From assembly GCA_001275005.1 (NCBI GenBank), contig JWZX01001089.1:1-19390 (forward strand): a stretch of 19,390 bases of DNA, given 5' to 3'. The notes under the pieces were generated by a model, which saw nothing but the letters and a program-made list of their open reading frames with translations, was not told the DNA's origin and did no database searches. Made by a program: the position numbers and the translations under genes. This document shows positions 1-8,269 of this stretch, piece after piece. The stretch comes from Chrysochromulina tobinii. Its lineage: Eukaryota > Haptophyta > Prymnesiales > Chrysochromulinaceae. Position 1 is the first letter of the stretch. Each line of letters starts with the position of its first letter.

Positions 1-46
1 GATACACAATGATATAATCAAGATATATGATGATATATAATGATAT

Positions 47-86
47 CTTGTATTGAAAATTCCCTTTTCTTGTATTGAAAATTCCC
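47..86. repeat. 18-bp direct repeat, two copies, 22-bp period
   Basis: CTTGTATTGAAAATTCCC is present exactly twice, at 47-64 and 69-86, separated by four bases (TTTT). It sits in the AT-rich edge of the window. No function is apparent. Confidence 0.85.
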
Positions 87-614
87 CCAATCCCGCAGTC
101 ACTGCTGCGCCGCGGCGGTACACCTACACTGAGTCACTGACCCGGCGGGGGACCCGGCACTGTCCTCTGCAAAAGAATGTGCGCAAAAAAGAAAAGACGC
201 AATCGGAAAAGACGGCCTTACCCGGCGAGGCGGCGGCGAGGCGCATATACGTCCGGAGACTTACTTTTTTGTGGCGCAGCGTCTATGGTTAATTAGGTTA
301 AATTATTATGAGTTTTTGACGAACCCTGACGAACCCCGCTCACCAACCGAAAACGGATGTCATGCACGGCATTAAGCAAGGCATGAAGCTTGGCTTCGTC
401 TCGGTCAGCGCCTCGGCGCGCGTTCGAACAGGCCTCGCCTTGGGGGTTCAAGGCATTGCGGAAGATTTGCGGATTGGCGTGCCCCACTGCCCCAGGATCA
501 TGATAGGTTCATGATTCGATGTTAAGATTCGATGCGGCCAGAGGCGGACGCGAAAGATGGGGCTGACAGTAAGCAGGCGCCTTTACCATCGGATGCACTA
601 CCGCTTTGACGCAT

Positions 615-632
615 TGTGTTAGAAGTCACACA
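615..632 (+). promoter_or_regulatory. Candidate TTAGAANTCACAC element upstream of the lipase gene
   Basis: TTAGAAGTCACACA occurs at 619-632, about 170-380 bases upstream of the possible lipase start codons. Near-identical copies lie upstream of the next plus-strand gene (2944-2957, TTAGAATTCACACA) and in inverted orientation at 2891-2905. The three differ mainly at a single base. The position upstream of two tandem genes suggests a promoter or leader element, but this is inference. Confidence 0.3.
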
Positions 633-798
633 GACACACATTCACATTCACACACACACATTCACACCATGGCGGGTACCGCGCGGGGGCGGTGTAAAAG
701 GGCGCCATGCCCATGGTGAGCTTGAAGCTCATGGCGGGAGCGGCGAGGAGTACGGTAGTTGCGTCCGCGAGAACGACGGCTGCCGAGATTGCCGCGCG

Positions 799-2088
799 AT
801 GGTGTGCAAGGAAGGTGCGGGGGGAGGATCGCGAGAGGCCATACCGGGTGGAATCATGGGTGGTCGGCGCGCGTGCGTGCTTACCGAGTGCCCGCAGCGC
901 GCGGTCGAAGGTGGGGGAGAGCGCGCCCGTGGTCTCGGTAACCATTGTGTGACACGGAAAAAAGCCGTGGCGGCACGGAAAGTTTTGGAGGTCCCGCTCA
1001 TGCCGGTCGTGTGCCTGGGTGGGATCGTGAGGCGCTGGTCGATGGCTATACCTAGCCCCTTGTTTTCCTTTTCGCCTCGGCTGACCGCCGTGACCTTCGC
1101 GGTCGGCTCTTTATGGTTCGCATGGCGCATCTCGGGCTCCAAGTGGCTGGCCATCGTTGTTGGCGGCTCCGTGGCCGTTGGCGTGTCGACGTGCCTGCAA
1201 TGGACAGTGCTCGTGCGGACGCGGCAGCGGTGGCGTGAGGCGAGCGAAGTCGTAGCCATGGTGCTTGCGACGCTCAAGGACGACGGTGCGAGCTCGACGC
1301 CACGGCAGCACCCGCTGCCCATCAACCTGGCGCTGCTTTGGGCAGTGCAGCGATCGCCTGGGCGGCAGCATCCGCTGGAACCAGCGCCGTGCACGGAGAG
1401 AAGTCATGGCTCTACAGGCCTCCTCGAGCCTGCGCGCTTGCTTGAGGCGGCGCGGTACATGCGCTTCGCCACCTCGGCTTACGGCCATGCTCTCATGGCT
1501 ACGTTCGGACCGAGAGGCGCCTCATTTGCCCCATCGGCCAAGGCGATGTTGGGCGGCGCCGAGGCCGTGGATCGTGAGGCCATCTGTCGGCACTGCGGCC
1601 TCGACGTCGCGGACCTCCACAGGCTTGCTGAGGGTGACACCGAGTGCCCGGCCCACTTTGTGGCCATCGACCGGAGCGCGGGCGCTGTCGTGCTCTCCGT
1701 GCGCGGAACCGCCTCCATCTCGGACGCGCTCGTGCACGATCTAGTGTGCGTGGCTGAGCCCTTCGCTGGCGGCCTCGCGCACGCTGGGATGGCCCGCGCC
1801 GCGCTCGCGCTACGCGAGCAGGCACTCCCTCTCCTGTGTCAGCTGCTTCTGGAGCGCCCCGGCTACCGGTTGGTCCTCACCGGTCATTCGATGGGGGCAG
1901 GGGTCGCGGTCCTGCTCGCGCTGCTCCTGCACCACGAGCGCTCGCATTCAGCGCTCAGGACAGCGCCCACGACAGCACCATCGGCGGCGCAAGTGCGCGC
2001 GCCCGTGCCGACAGCGCCGACAGCGCCGGCAGCGCCGGCAGCCGGCGCGGCGCAGCCAGCCGCGCAGGTGGCCGCGGCCTCGGCCCCG

Positions 2089-2128
<40 letters not shown>

Positions 2129-2718
2129 ACTCCGGCGCTGCCGTGCTCGATGGTAGCTTGCGGAGCCTTGCGTCCGGCGTGGCGCTGCCCGCGCACGCGG
2201 AGATCCACTGCTTTGCGTTTGCGCCGCCTCCTGTGTACGCGCCGTCGTCGGCGCCGCTATCCCCGCATGTGACGAGCTCGATTGCATGCTATGTGCACCA
2301 CGCGGACGTTGTGCCCTCTCTCTCGCTCACCAACGTGCGCTCGTTACTCGCCGCGCTGCGCGCCCTCGACGCGTCGCCATTGTCCCTGCGCCACCGTGTG
2401 GACATCATTACCGGTAGGCAGCCGCCACCGAGTCGAGCGTCGCTCGCCTTCGGCTGCGATGAGCTGAGCAAGGCGCCCGCGACGGCGCCTTCGCTCATGG
2501 TGCCGGCTGCCGCAGTGGTCTCTCTCAACCACGTAGGCCGGGGCAAGTACGAGGCGGTGACGTGCAGCCCGGATGCCTTCGTGGCTCGTGGGATCGAGCT
2601 CGCTCCGAGCATGGTCGTCGACCACGCATTCGGATTCTACCAGGTGGCTCTCGACGCCCTCGCAGAGGATGCGGGGCGAGACAGCTCTGAGGGGGACGAG
2701 GCTGCCAAGGCGGTATGA
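799..2718 (+). CDS. Class 3 lipase, diacylglycerol-lipase-like, membrane-anchored
   Basis: This is a probable serine lipase of the lipase_3 / sn-1 diacylglycerol lipase group, which hydrolyses acyl esters of glycerolipids. Numbering starts at the ATG at 799 (639 aa). Two hydrophobic segments lie near residues 86-109 and 116-139. An RGT...D motif (SVRGTASISDALVHDL, about 300-315) is typical of the family. The nucleophile elbow is GHSMG with Ser364. The probable acid is Asp502 in HHADVVPSLS, and the probable His is His609 in the family-typical VVDHAFGFY. Between the elbow and the next core strand sits an Ala/Pro-rich insert of about 65 residues that includes a run of 12 alanines. The frame is open upstream to 616 without an ATG. 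In-frame ATGs also occur at 856, 1000 and 1042, and starts at 1000 or 1042 would place the membrane segments near the N-terminus. The family call is firm; substrate and start are not. Confidence 0.8.
2089..2124 (+). repeat. (GCC)12 microsatellite inside the lipase gene
   Basis: Twelve uninterrupted GCC triplets encode a pure alanine run (residues 431-442 from the ATG at 799). The tract lies in the low-complexity insert that follows the catalytic serine segment. Being a triplet repeat, it can change length without breaking the frame. Confidence 0.95.
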
Positions 2719-3001
2719 GCCCACACTCAGCCTGACGCACAGCCCACACAACGTCCCAGAGGGGGACGTCGCGGGGCAGAGCCCCAGCCCGATCCGACTG
2801 TGTGAGATGTGTGGCATTCGTTGCGCCGCTGTCCGAGGAACGAAATTGTAACCACACTCGATGTGCGTGTGTGTCGGTCCTCGGTGTCGGGTGTGATTTC
2901 TAACACACGCGACGCTCAGCACCAGCCCATTCACAGCCAATGTTTAGAATTCACACACGAACTGCGACGAAACTGACTGTCACGCGCTCGACTTCTCATC
3001 G
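2719..3001. promoter_or_regulatory. Intergenic region between lipase and Ala-rich gene
   Basis: A 283-bp spacer separates two genes in the same orientation, so it should hold the lipase 3' UTR and the promoter of the next gene. It contains two copies of TTAGAA[A/T]TCACAC: inverted at 2891-2905 and direct at 2944-2957. The direct copy is 45-58 bases before the downstream ATG. GT/TG-rich sequence lies around 2860-2895. No clear TATA box is seen. Confidence 0.4.
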
Positions 3002-4306
3002 ATGGCTGACGCATCGGGCAGCGATACGGAGGAAGACGAAGCGGTCATGGCTTCCGCGCCGCCGGTGGCTGCCACTGCCCCCTTATCGTCCGGTGCTGCG
3101 GCCGGTCCCGGCTCTTCATTTGCCGGTCCCGCCGCTGCTGCTGACGACGAGGCAGCACTTTCAACAGCTCGGAAGCGCGCGAGGGACACGGCTGTCGAGG
3201 CGGAGGTGCTTTATGAGCGTGCGGCACTCTGCAGGGACCGCGCAGCAGCCGCTCAGGCAGCAAAGGACGTTGCGGTACGGTACGCACAGGAAGCGGAGGA
3301 CCATGCCGAGTCGGTCCGCATGGCGGCCTACGAGGTTGAAGAGGAAGCCTCCGGTGCAGCCAAGGCGGTAGAGGAAGCGGAGGCAGCGGAGAATGCAGCC
3401 GACGCCGCTCAGCCGGCGGGGGCCGCCGCCGCGCAGCCGAAAAAGCGTCAGAAGCGTGCAAAGCCGAGTGCGGCGACGTGGAAGGCCCTCATCGCGGACG
3501 GCGAGTTCGGCCGGCTTCGTGTCCAAGTGGGTGCGACGACTTACGCGCTGAAGCCCATCCAGGAGGCTGAGCTGCAGAAATGGGCTTCGGGGGACGGCGG
3601 GTGGGATACCGACTGGCTGCTCGTACGCGCTGGCATGCCCTTTTGCTTCGTGGCCAACTCGGGTGAAAAGAACCGACTGCTGCTCGATGAGTCGGATGAG
3701 CCGATTGCTGACGCCGACGCTGCGGCAGCGGCCGGTGGTAGCACGAGCCCATCTCAGCAGGCGGCCACTTCTGCCGCCGCGCGCGCCGTCGCCGATGCCG
3801 TACGGGACAAGCTGGCGAAGTGCAAGGTGGCCTTAGCAGAGGCCGAAGCGAAGTTCGCGGCGGCGAAAAAGGCACAGGCTGACGCGCATGCAGCGGCCGA
3901 GGCGGCGGCGGCGGCGGCGGAGAGCGATGCGGCGTCGGCCGACACGGCGGCCAGAGAAGCGGCGGCGGCGGCAGCGGCACTCAAAGTGGCGGAGGAGCGG
4001 GCGGCTGCGAGGGAGCGGGCGGCCGCCACAGCGGCTGCCCAAATGACTCTCGATGCCAAGACTGCCGCGGCAGCAACGGCGGCAGCAACAGCCTCGGCGG
4101 CGGCGGCGGCGGAGCGAGCGGCAGAAGCGGATCACAATGCCGCGCTAATGGCGCTGTCCGTCGCTGAGAAGGCTCTGTCGGCGGCTGCCGGCATGCTGGC
4201 TGCGAGCCGTCAAGCGGCGGCCTCAGCTTCAGCCCAACATGAGGCCGCAGCCGCTGAGGTTGCCACGGCGGAGGCCACTTTGGCTCAACTGCGGGCTGTG
4301 CCCTGA
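3002..4306 (+). CDS. Ala-rich coiled-coil protein with basic cluster, function unknown
   Basis: This is a single-exon ORF of 434 aa from a clear ATG (GATGGC context). The N-terminus (1-50) is acidic then Ala/Pro-rich. Residues 52-135 form an Ala/Glu/Arg-rich helical stretch. A basic cluster at 147-155 (KKRQKRAK) could be a nuclear localisation signal. Residues 158-232 are the only normal-composition segment (with GRLRVQVGATTYALKP, GGWDTDWLLVRAG and PFCFVANSGEKNRLLL) and probably form a small fold. Residues 252-432 are a very long Ala-rich helix with regularly spaced Glu, Arg and Lys. I do not recognise the family. The composition resembles structural or filament-like coiled coils. The coding strand is favoured by the start codon context and the ordered mid-domain. 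Confidence 0.6.
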   Translation: MADASGSDTEEDEAVMASAPPVAATAPLSSGAAAGPGSSFAGPAAAADDEAALSTARKRARDTAVEAEVLYERAALCRDRAAAAQAAKDVAVRYAQEAEDHAESVRMAAYEVEEEASGAAKAVEEAEAAENAADAAQPAGAAAAQPKKRQKRAKPSAATWKALIADGEFGRLRVQVGATTYALKPIQEAELQKWASGDGGWDTDWLLVRAGMPFCFVANSGEKNRLLLDESDEPIADADAAAAAGGSTSPSQQAATSAAARAVADAVRDKLAKCKVALAEAEAKFAAAKKAQADAHAAAEAAAAAAESDAASADTAAREAAAAAAALKVAEERAAARERAAATAAAQMTLDAKTAAAATAAATASAAAAAERAAEADHNAALMALSVAEKALSAAAGMLAASRQAAASASAQHEAAAAEVATAEATLAQLRAVP

Positions 4307-4386
4307 GGAGGGACGTGGCGCTGTGTTGAGCACATTCATGCACCATGCTCGAGCAGGTCAACTGCGAGCTGTGCCTTGAGGAGGAG
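4286..4386 (+). repeat. Duplicated segment spanning the stop codon of the Ala-rich gene
   Basis: About 28 bases around the stop codon (CAACTGCGGGCTGTGCCCTG at 4286-4305 and onward) are repeated with three substitutions at 4359-4386, 73 bp downstream. The second copy keeps an in-phase TGA and runs into a GAG-rich tract. This looks like a local duplication of the gene's 3' end. Confidence 0.7.
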
Positions 4387-4637
4387 GAGGAGGACGGGAG
4401 CTGCCTCTCTCGTCCCGCGAGCTATGTGCAGGCGGTGTGCTCCGTGAGCTACCTGTACAGAAGTACCGAATGCATGCCGGGGCCGGGGCGTTGACGGGGC
4501 CCGCGGCGTGAGGGACGGGGGAGGGGCGTGGTGCTGTCGAGTCGTCACGTGGGGCCTCAGGGTGGCTGTGTGGGTGCCTGGTGCCTCGTGTCTGACACCC
4601 CCGGTGCACCGCATGGTGTCGCGTGCTCGTGGACCCG

Positions 4638-4739
4638 GCGCACTTTTTTGACCTAGGGGGGGACCTTCCCACTACTCACACCGGGTAATAAATTACCTCA
4701 TAGGCTTTGAACACTGTGGGGCGCACTTTTTTGACCTAG
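4638..4739. repeat. 19-bp direct repeat pair (GCGCACTTTTTTGACCTAG)
   Basis: The 19-mer occurs exactly at 4638-4656 and 4721-4739, enclosing 64 bases. The enclosed segment begins and ends in G-runs and contains a 14-bp palindrome. The T6 core could act in transcript ends, but no function is shown. Confidence 0.85.
4684..4697. terminator. Palindrome with candidate AATAAA polyadenylation signal
   Basis: GGTAATAAATTACC has perfect 6-bp arms around AA and contains AATAAA at 4687-4692. It lies 380 bases after the stop of the plus-strand Ala-rich gene, between the two 19-bp repeats. A role as a poly(A) signal is inferred; algal signals often differ from AATAAA. Confidence 0.25.
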
Positions 4740-5123
4740 CAAGGGTAGGCCGTAACCGAACAGAGATTTATTCTTGTTGAGATCCGTCATCCGAGCGCGA
4801 CAGCGATCGCACGCTCGCACGCTGCCTCGCACGGTAACTTCACACGCACGTTCCACTCCGACACCGCCGCACATGCATCCCGCCTACAGACGCCGCACTG
4901 ACATTCGCACATTCACATGGTCACCGACGGCACCAGAAACAAGATAGCAGATACGCCACGCATCATGAACAACAGCTTCCCCACATACAGCTGTACGCGC
5001 AAGCCCACATCTCTCCAAAACGACATCTGATCCGTGCAAGCACAGTCAGTGCATCCCGCCGCTCATTCCTCATCGCATCTCAATAACATGCTCCATCTCT
5101 CATGGGCCTCGGCGAGCGGTCTC

Positions 5124-5158
5124 AAGGCACGGAGCGAGGACAACTCGCTCCGTGCCTT
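5124..5158. terminator. Perfect 15-bp stem, 5-nt loop hairpin
   Basis: AAGGCACGGAGCGAG (5124-5138) is followed by GACAA and the exact reverse complement (5144-5158). The stem is GC-rich without mismatch. It lies 130 bases past the stop codon of the minus-strand coiled-coil gene, where it would fall in the 3' UTR or just beyond it. It could be an RNA 3'-end structure, or a remnant of an inverted duplication. Confidence 0.45.
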
Positions 5159-5287
5159 ATTAGGCAGCCCACGAGGCGTTCATCCCGACGCTGGTGCAGT
5201 GACGAGTACGTTCATCACGACGCTCGGGCAGTGCCCTGTACGGCGCCCAGCGCGTGGTCACCGCTCAGCACGGCGCGTGCGCACCGC

Positions 5288-7993
5288 TCACTGCAGCGTC
5301 TTGAGCTTGCCGTTGAGGGCGCCCATCTGCGCGTTATACGTCTCCTCGAACGTCTTGCGCTGCGTCGCATTCGCGTGCAGGTCCTTGACCTGCGTCTGCT
5401 GCTCGAGGCGCTGGTTGTGCTCCTTGAGCTGCCCCTGCACGATCTGCACGCGCTCCTTGTCCATGCTCTTCTGGTGCGAGAGCACCGTGAGCTCGAGCAT
5501 GTCCGCCTTCTTCTTGAGCAGCTGCTCGTTGGTGGTCGCTACTTTGAGGGCCTGCTCCACCTTGTTCATCTCGGCGTGCCTCTTGAGGCTCGTGATGCGC
5601 CACGACTCCTTCTTCTTCTCAAACTCCTCCTTGACCGCCGCGAGCTCCTCGAGCGCTGCCGCGAGCTTGCGCCGCAGCTCGGCGAGGTCCGAGGTTTCGG
5701 CCGCCGGCGCGGCGGCCGGCGCGGCCGCCGGCGCGGAGGCCGCGGGTGTCGCGGGGGCCTTGCCCGAGCGCAGCTGCGCGAGCTGCTCATCATGGCGCTT
5801 CTGCTGCTTCTCGAGCCGATCTTTGACCTCGGCCAGCCGCGCCTCGGCCGCCTTGCGCTCGGCGGCCTCGCGTTCGGCCTGCTTACGGAAGTCGTCGCCG
5901 GCGGGCGCGCGCGGCGTCTCCTTCGCAGCCGAGGAGGCCGCCTTGCGAAGCGCATCGAGCTCGGCGTTGAGCTTCGCAATCTTGGCGAGCGCGTCGCGCA
6001 GCTCGGCCTCGAGGCCCTTGGCCTTGTCGAGCGCCGTCCTGAGATCCTGCTGCCCCCCCTTGGCAGCCTGCATGACCTCCTTCGCCGCCTGCTCCTTGGC
6101 CTTCTGCAGCAGCGTCTGCAGGTCGCCCACCTCCTTCTCCTTGCCCCGGAGCGCGAATCGCAACTCCGTGGCGGCGCGGCCGGCGTCCGCTTTGGCGGCG
6201 TTCGTCGCGAGGCCCGACTGCATCTCGGCCGCATCCTTGGCGGCCTCGGCGAGCGCGAGGAGGCGGGCGAGCTCCTCTGCGCGCTCCTGCGCCGAGCGCG
6301 CCATCATGTTCGCCTCCTCCAATCTTCGCTCCATGTCGGCGATGCGCTCGTGCAGGGCCGAGATCTGGCAGCGCGACGGGTTGGGCACTCAGCTGTAATC
6401 AGCGGTAATCAGCGAGGGACGAGATCTGGCAGCGCGACGGGTTGGGCACTCAGCGGCACTCGGAGGCACTCGGAGGCAACTCAGCGGCACTCAGCGGCCC
6501 TCAGCGGCCCTCAGCGGCCCTCAGCGGCACTCACCTGGTAGCGGAGCTCCTTCTCTGTCCGCTTGGCGGCCTCGCGCACCGCGTGCAGCTCCTCGCGCAT
6601 CGCCGCCTCCACCTCCTTGCACGCCTGCGCCACTGCCGCCTCCTTGCCCTCCTCGGCCAGTTGAGTGAGCCTCTGCTGCTCCCTCAGCTCCTGACGAAGC
6701 CGCAGAATCTCCGCCTGAGATTGCGAGTCCTTGGCCTGATCCGCGCGCTGCGACTGCTTCTTGAGCCGTTGCAGCTCAGCGGCCGCTTCGCGTGCGAGCC
6801 CTTCCGCGCGCTCGGAGCGCTCCAAGGCCTCCCGCGCGACCCGACCCTCACCATCGGCCTCCTTCCGACTCTTCTGCAGCTGCTCGAGCGCGGCGTCCAG
6901 CCGGCCGCGCAGCTCACACGCCTCGTCTGCGGCGGCCGTGTTCGAGAGGGCGCGCTGCAACTGCTCCTGCAGGTTGATCACCTGCTGCTGGAGTGCTGCC
7001 TGCTGTGCAAGCGACACGTCGAGCCTCCTTTGGAGCTCGAGGGCGCGCGCGTCCGCCGCGGCGGCGGCCTGCTGTGCCGCCCGCAGCTCCGCAGCGAGCG
7101 CGGCGGACTCATCTCCACGAGCGAGGCGTGCCTCGAGCTCGCGCCGCGCCTTTTCGGTCTCCGTGAGCTGCGACGCGCGCTCCGCAAGCTGTTGCTGCAC
7201 CTCCTTGAGCCGGTCACGCAAGCCCTGCGAGAGGGAGGGAGGGTGAGCAGGTGATGCTTGGGCGAGGGCGGGGAGTCCGAATGAGGGAGGGAGACTCATC
7301 ACCTGATGAGGGACGCAATCATAGGCAATCAGATGCAAGCACGAGACTCGTCACCTGCAGCTGCTGCCTCAAGCTGCGACGCTCCTCCGCCGCCTCGGCG
7401 AGCTCCGCCTGCAGCCGGGCGACGACGCCGGGCGCCGGCCCATCCGCCGACGAACTGCTGCTGCCGCCGCCGCCCTGCGGCCGATGCACGAGCATCGACC
7501 GCGCCGCCGCCAGCTCCTCAGATTTCATCGCCGTCAACATGTCAGCCTCGCGCAGGGCCCCGCTCAGCACTCGCAGCTGCACGTCCTTGCCCGGCGATCG
7601 GGATGAGCCGGTCGTCGGCCGTGGCGCGGCCACGCGCGCGCGCGCCGAAGCGTCGTCCAAGGACGCGTCCGATGCTGGTGTGGTGATTTTGCCGCCGGTT
7701 GCCAGCAAATTCTTTGCGTTGCCCGCCTCGCGCCGCGCGAGCGCAAGCGACTCCTCGAGCTTGCGCACCTGCTCATCGCGCGCGTGTATCTGCGACATGA
7801 GGCTCAGGATTTTGTCACTCAAGCGCGCGACTTCACCATCTGAGCTGCCGCCCTTGCCGCTCAGCAGCCCGGCAGCGCCATTCGTCACATCTGTGAGGGA
7901 CGAGCGCGGCGACGACGGCGGCCGTGGCTTCAAGGATGCGATCACGCCAACGGTAGCCACGCTGACGGTGCCTGCTCGGCCACGCATCGCCAT
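5288..7993 (-). CDS. Long coiled-coil protein, three exons
   Basis: The coding sequence is complement(5288..6364, 6535..7224, 7355..7993), encoding 801 aa. Both introns are GT-AG, phase 0, and join the frames exactly (LRQQLQ|GLRDRLKEV and KELRYQ|ISALHERI). Almost the whole length from about residue 55 has coiled-coil composition (Glu/Lys/Arg/Gln/Ala with regularly spaced Leu). It is broken by a Ser/Gly-rich segment in exon 1 (GGGGSSSSSADGPAPG) and an Ala/Pro linker in exon 3. The C-terminal 130 residues are less Ala-rich and look more specific. The start at 7993 is the first ATG; the frame stays open to 8134 without one. No motor, membrane or Golgi-targeting motif is visible. A cytoskeletal, centrosomal or Golgi tether role is possible, but only by composition. 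Confidence 0.75.
6359..6454. repeat. 35-bp direct repeat duplicating the intron 2 acceptor
   Basis: The sequence starting CGAGATCTGGCAGCGCGACG is repeated exactly at 6359-6393 and 6420-6454, 61 bp apart. On the minus strand the first copy spans the functional 3' splice site and the second lies inside the intron. Splicing to the inner copy would add ATC TCG TCC CTC GCT GAT TAC CGC and then a TGA stop. Confidence 0.9.
6365..6534 (-). other. Intron 2 of the coiled-coil gene (170 bp)
   Basis: The donor is CAG|GTGAGTG at 6535/6534 and the acceptor is GCTGCCAG|ATCTCG at 6365/6364. Phase 0 on both sides keeps the coiled coil in register. The intron contains a decamer minisatellite and a second, upstream copy of its own acceptor region. 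Confidence 0.85.
6448..6541. repeat. Decamer minisatellite in intron 2
   Basis: About nine units of a 10-bp motif, roughly CACTCAGCGG with CACTCGGAGG and CCCTCAGCGG variants, run up to the donor site, whose own sequence (CACTCACCTGG on the plus strand) resembles a unit. On the transcript strand units read CCGCTGAGTG, close to the donor CCAGGTGAGTG. Confidence 0.8.
7225..7354 (-). other. Intron 1 of the coiled-coil gene (130 bp)
   Basis: The donor is CTGCAG|GTGACG at 7355/7354 and the acceptor is CTCTCGCAG|GGCTTG at 7225/7224, phase 0. A near-copy of the donor region lies inside the intron: GAGACTCATCACCTG at 7291-7305 versus GAGACTCGTCACCTG at 7343-7357 on the plus strand. Confidence 0.85.
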
Positions 7994-8269
7994 TGGGCTG
8001 CGTCGCCGGCGTCGGAGGAAAGCCGACGGACGACCAGCCCTCCTGAGGATGGGATTGACGTCCGAGCGGAGCGGCTCACTTGAGCAAGTTGAGCTTAGAC
8101 TGTTGAACCCGAACTCCCCACAAGAAAAACCCACACCCCCGTGCCGTACGGGACCGTCAAGTATCAGCAGCAGAAAGCAGTGCTTTCAGGTGTTTCCGTA
8201 AATTAAGTTCGTCAGACCAGGCTGATTCGTGAAGTGCATCGTGACGCATTTTTGACGGAGCACCTCGGA
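7994..8269. promoter_or_regulatory. Divergent promoter region, coiled-coil gene / Rieske oxygenase
   Basis: At most 276 bp separate the two opposed first ATGs. An in-frame TAA at 8204-8206 precedes the oxygenase ATG, which supports that start. The coiled-coil frame is open into this region up to 8134. No TATA box is evident. Shared control of the two genes is possible but not shown. Confidence 0.4.

Larger units (their letters stand above)
1..798. other. Left-edge non-coding region
   Basis: I see no supported gene here. Positions 1-60 are AT-rich with many GATATA-like words, in contrast to the GC-rich remainder. An 18-bp direct repeat (CTTGTATTGAAAATTCCC) occurs at 47-64 and 69-86. A decamer TGACGAACCC is doubled at 317-336, and GATTCGATG recurs near 513 and 528. 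A CA/TTCACA simple-sequence tract spans about 626-668. Short ORFs on both strands lack any recognisable motif. The frame of the downstream lipase stays open from 616, but only from a GTG codon, so part of 616-798 may be 5' UTR or an unrecognised upstream exon. Confidence 0.6.
4307..5287. other. Convergent intergenic region
   Basis: This is 981 bp between two genes that converge, so it should contain both 3' UTRs. I see no coding region: ORFs on the minus strand at 4336-4672 are Pro/His/Arg-rich and look like GC-driven noise. Notable contents are the duplicated stop-codon segment, the 19-bp direct repeat at 4638 and 4721, an AATAAA-containing palindrome at 4684-4697, CA-rich sequence at 4830-4990, and a perfect hairpin at 5124-5158. 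Confidence 0.6.

Noticed and set aside
293-487. 64-codon minus-strand ORF with fairly ordinary composition
   Set aside because: It is short, with no recognised motif and no supporting context. It may be chance.
616-798. GTG-initiated extension of the lipase (and similar GTG/TTG extensions of the oxygenase, sulfurtransferase, coiled-coil and hypothetical ORFs)
   Set aside because: The introns show a eukaryotic gene context in which ATG starts are expected; the extensions lack conserved sequence.
6365-6425. Use of the upstream duplicated acceptor as the main splice site
   Set aside because: It adds 61 bases, shifts the frame and meets TGA after eight codons, while the downstream acceptor joins the coiled coil exactly.
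5034-6541. Two long plus-strand ORFs (454 and 479 codons)
   Set aside because: They are antisense to exon 3 of the coiled-coil gene. Their Ser/Ala- and Leu/Arg-rich strings are the complement of coiled-coil codons, and they read through the intron and its minisatellite.
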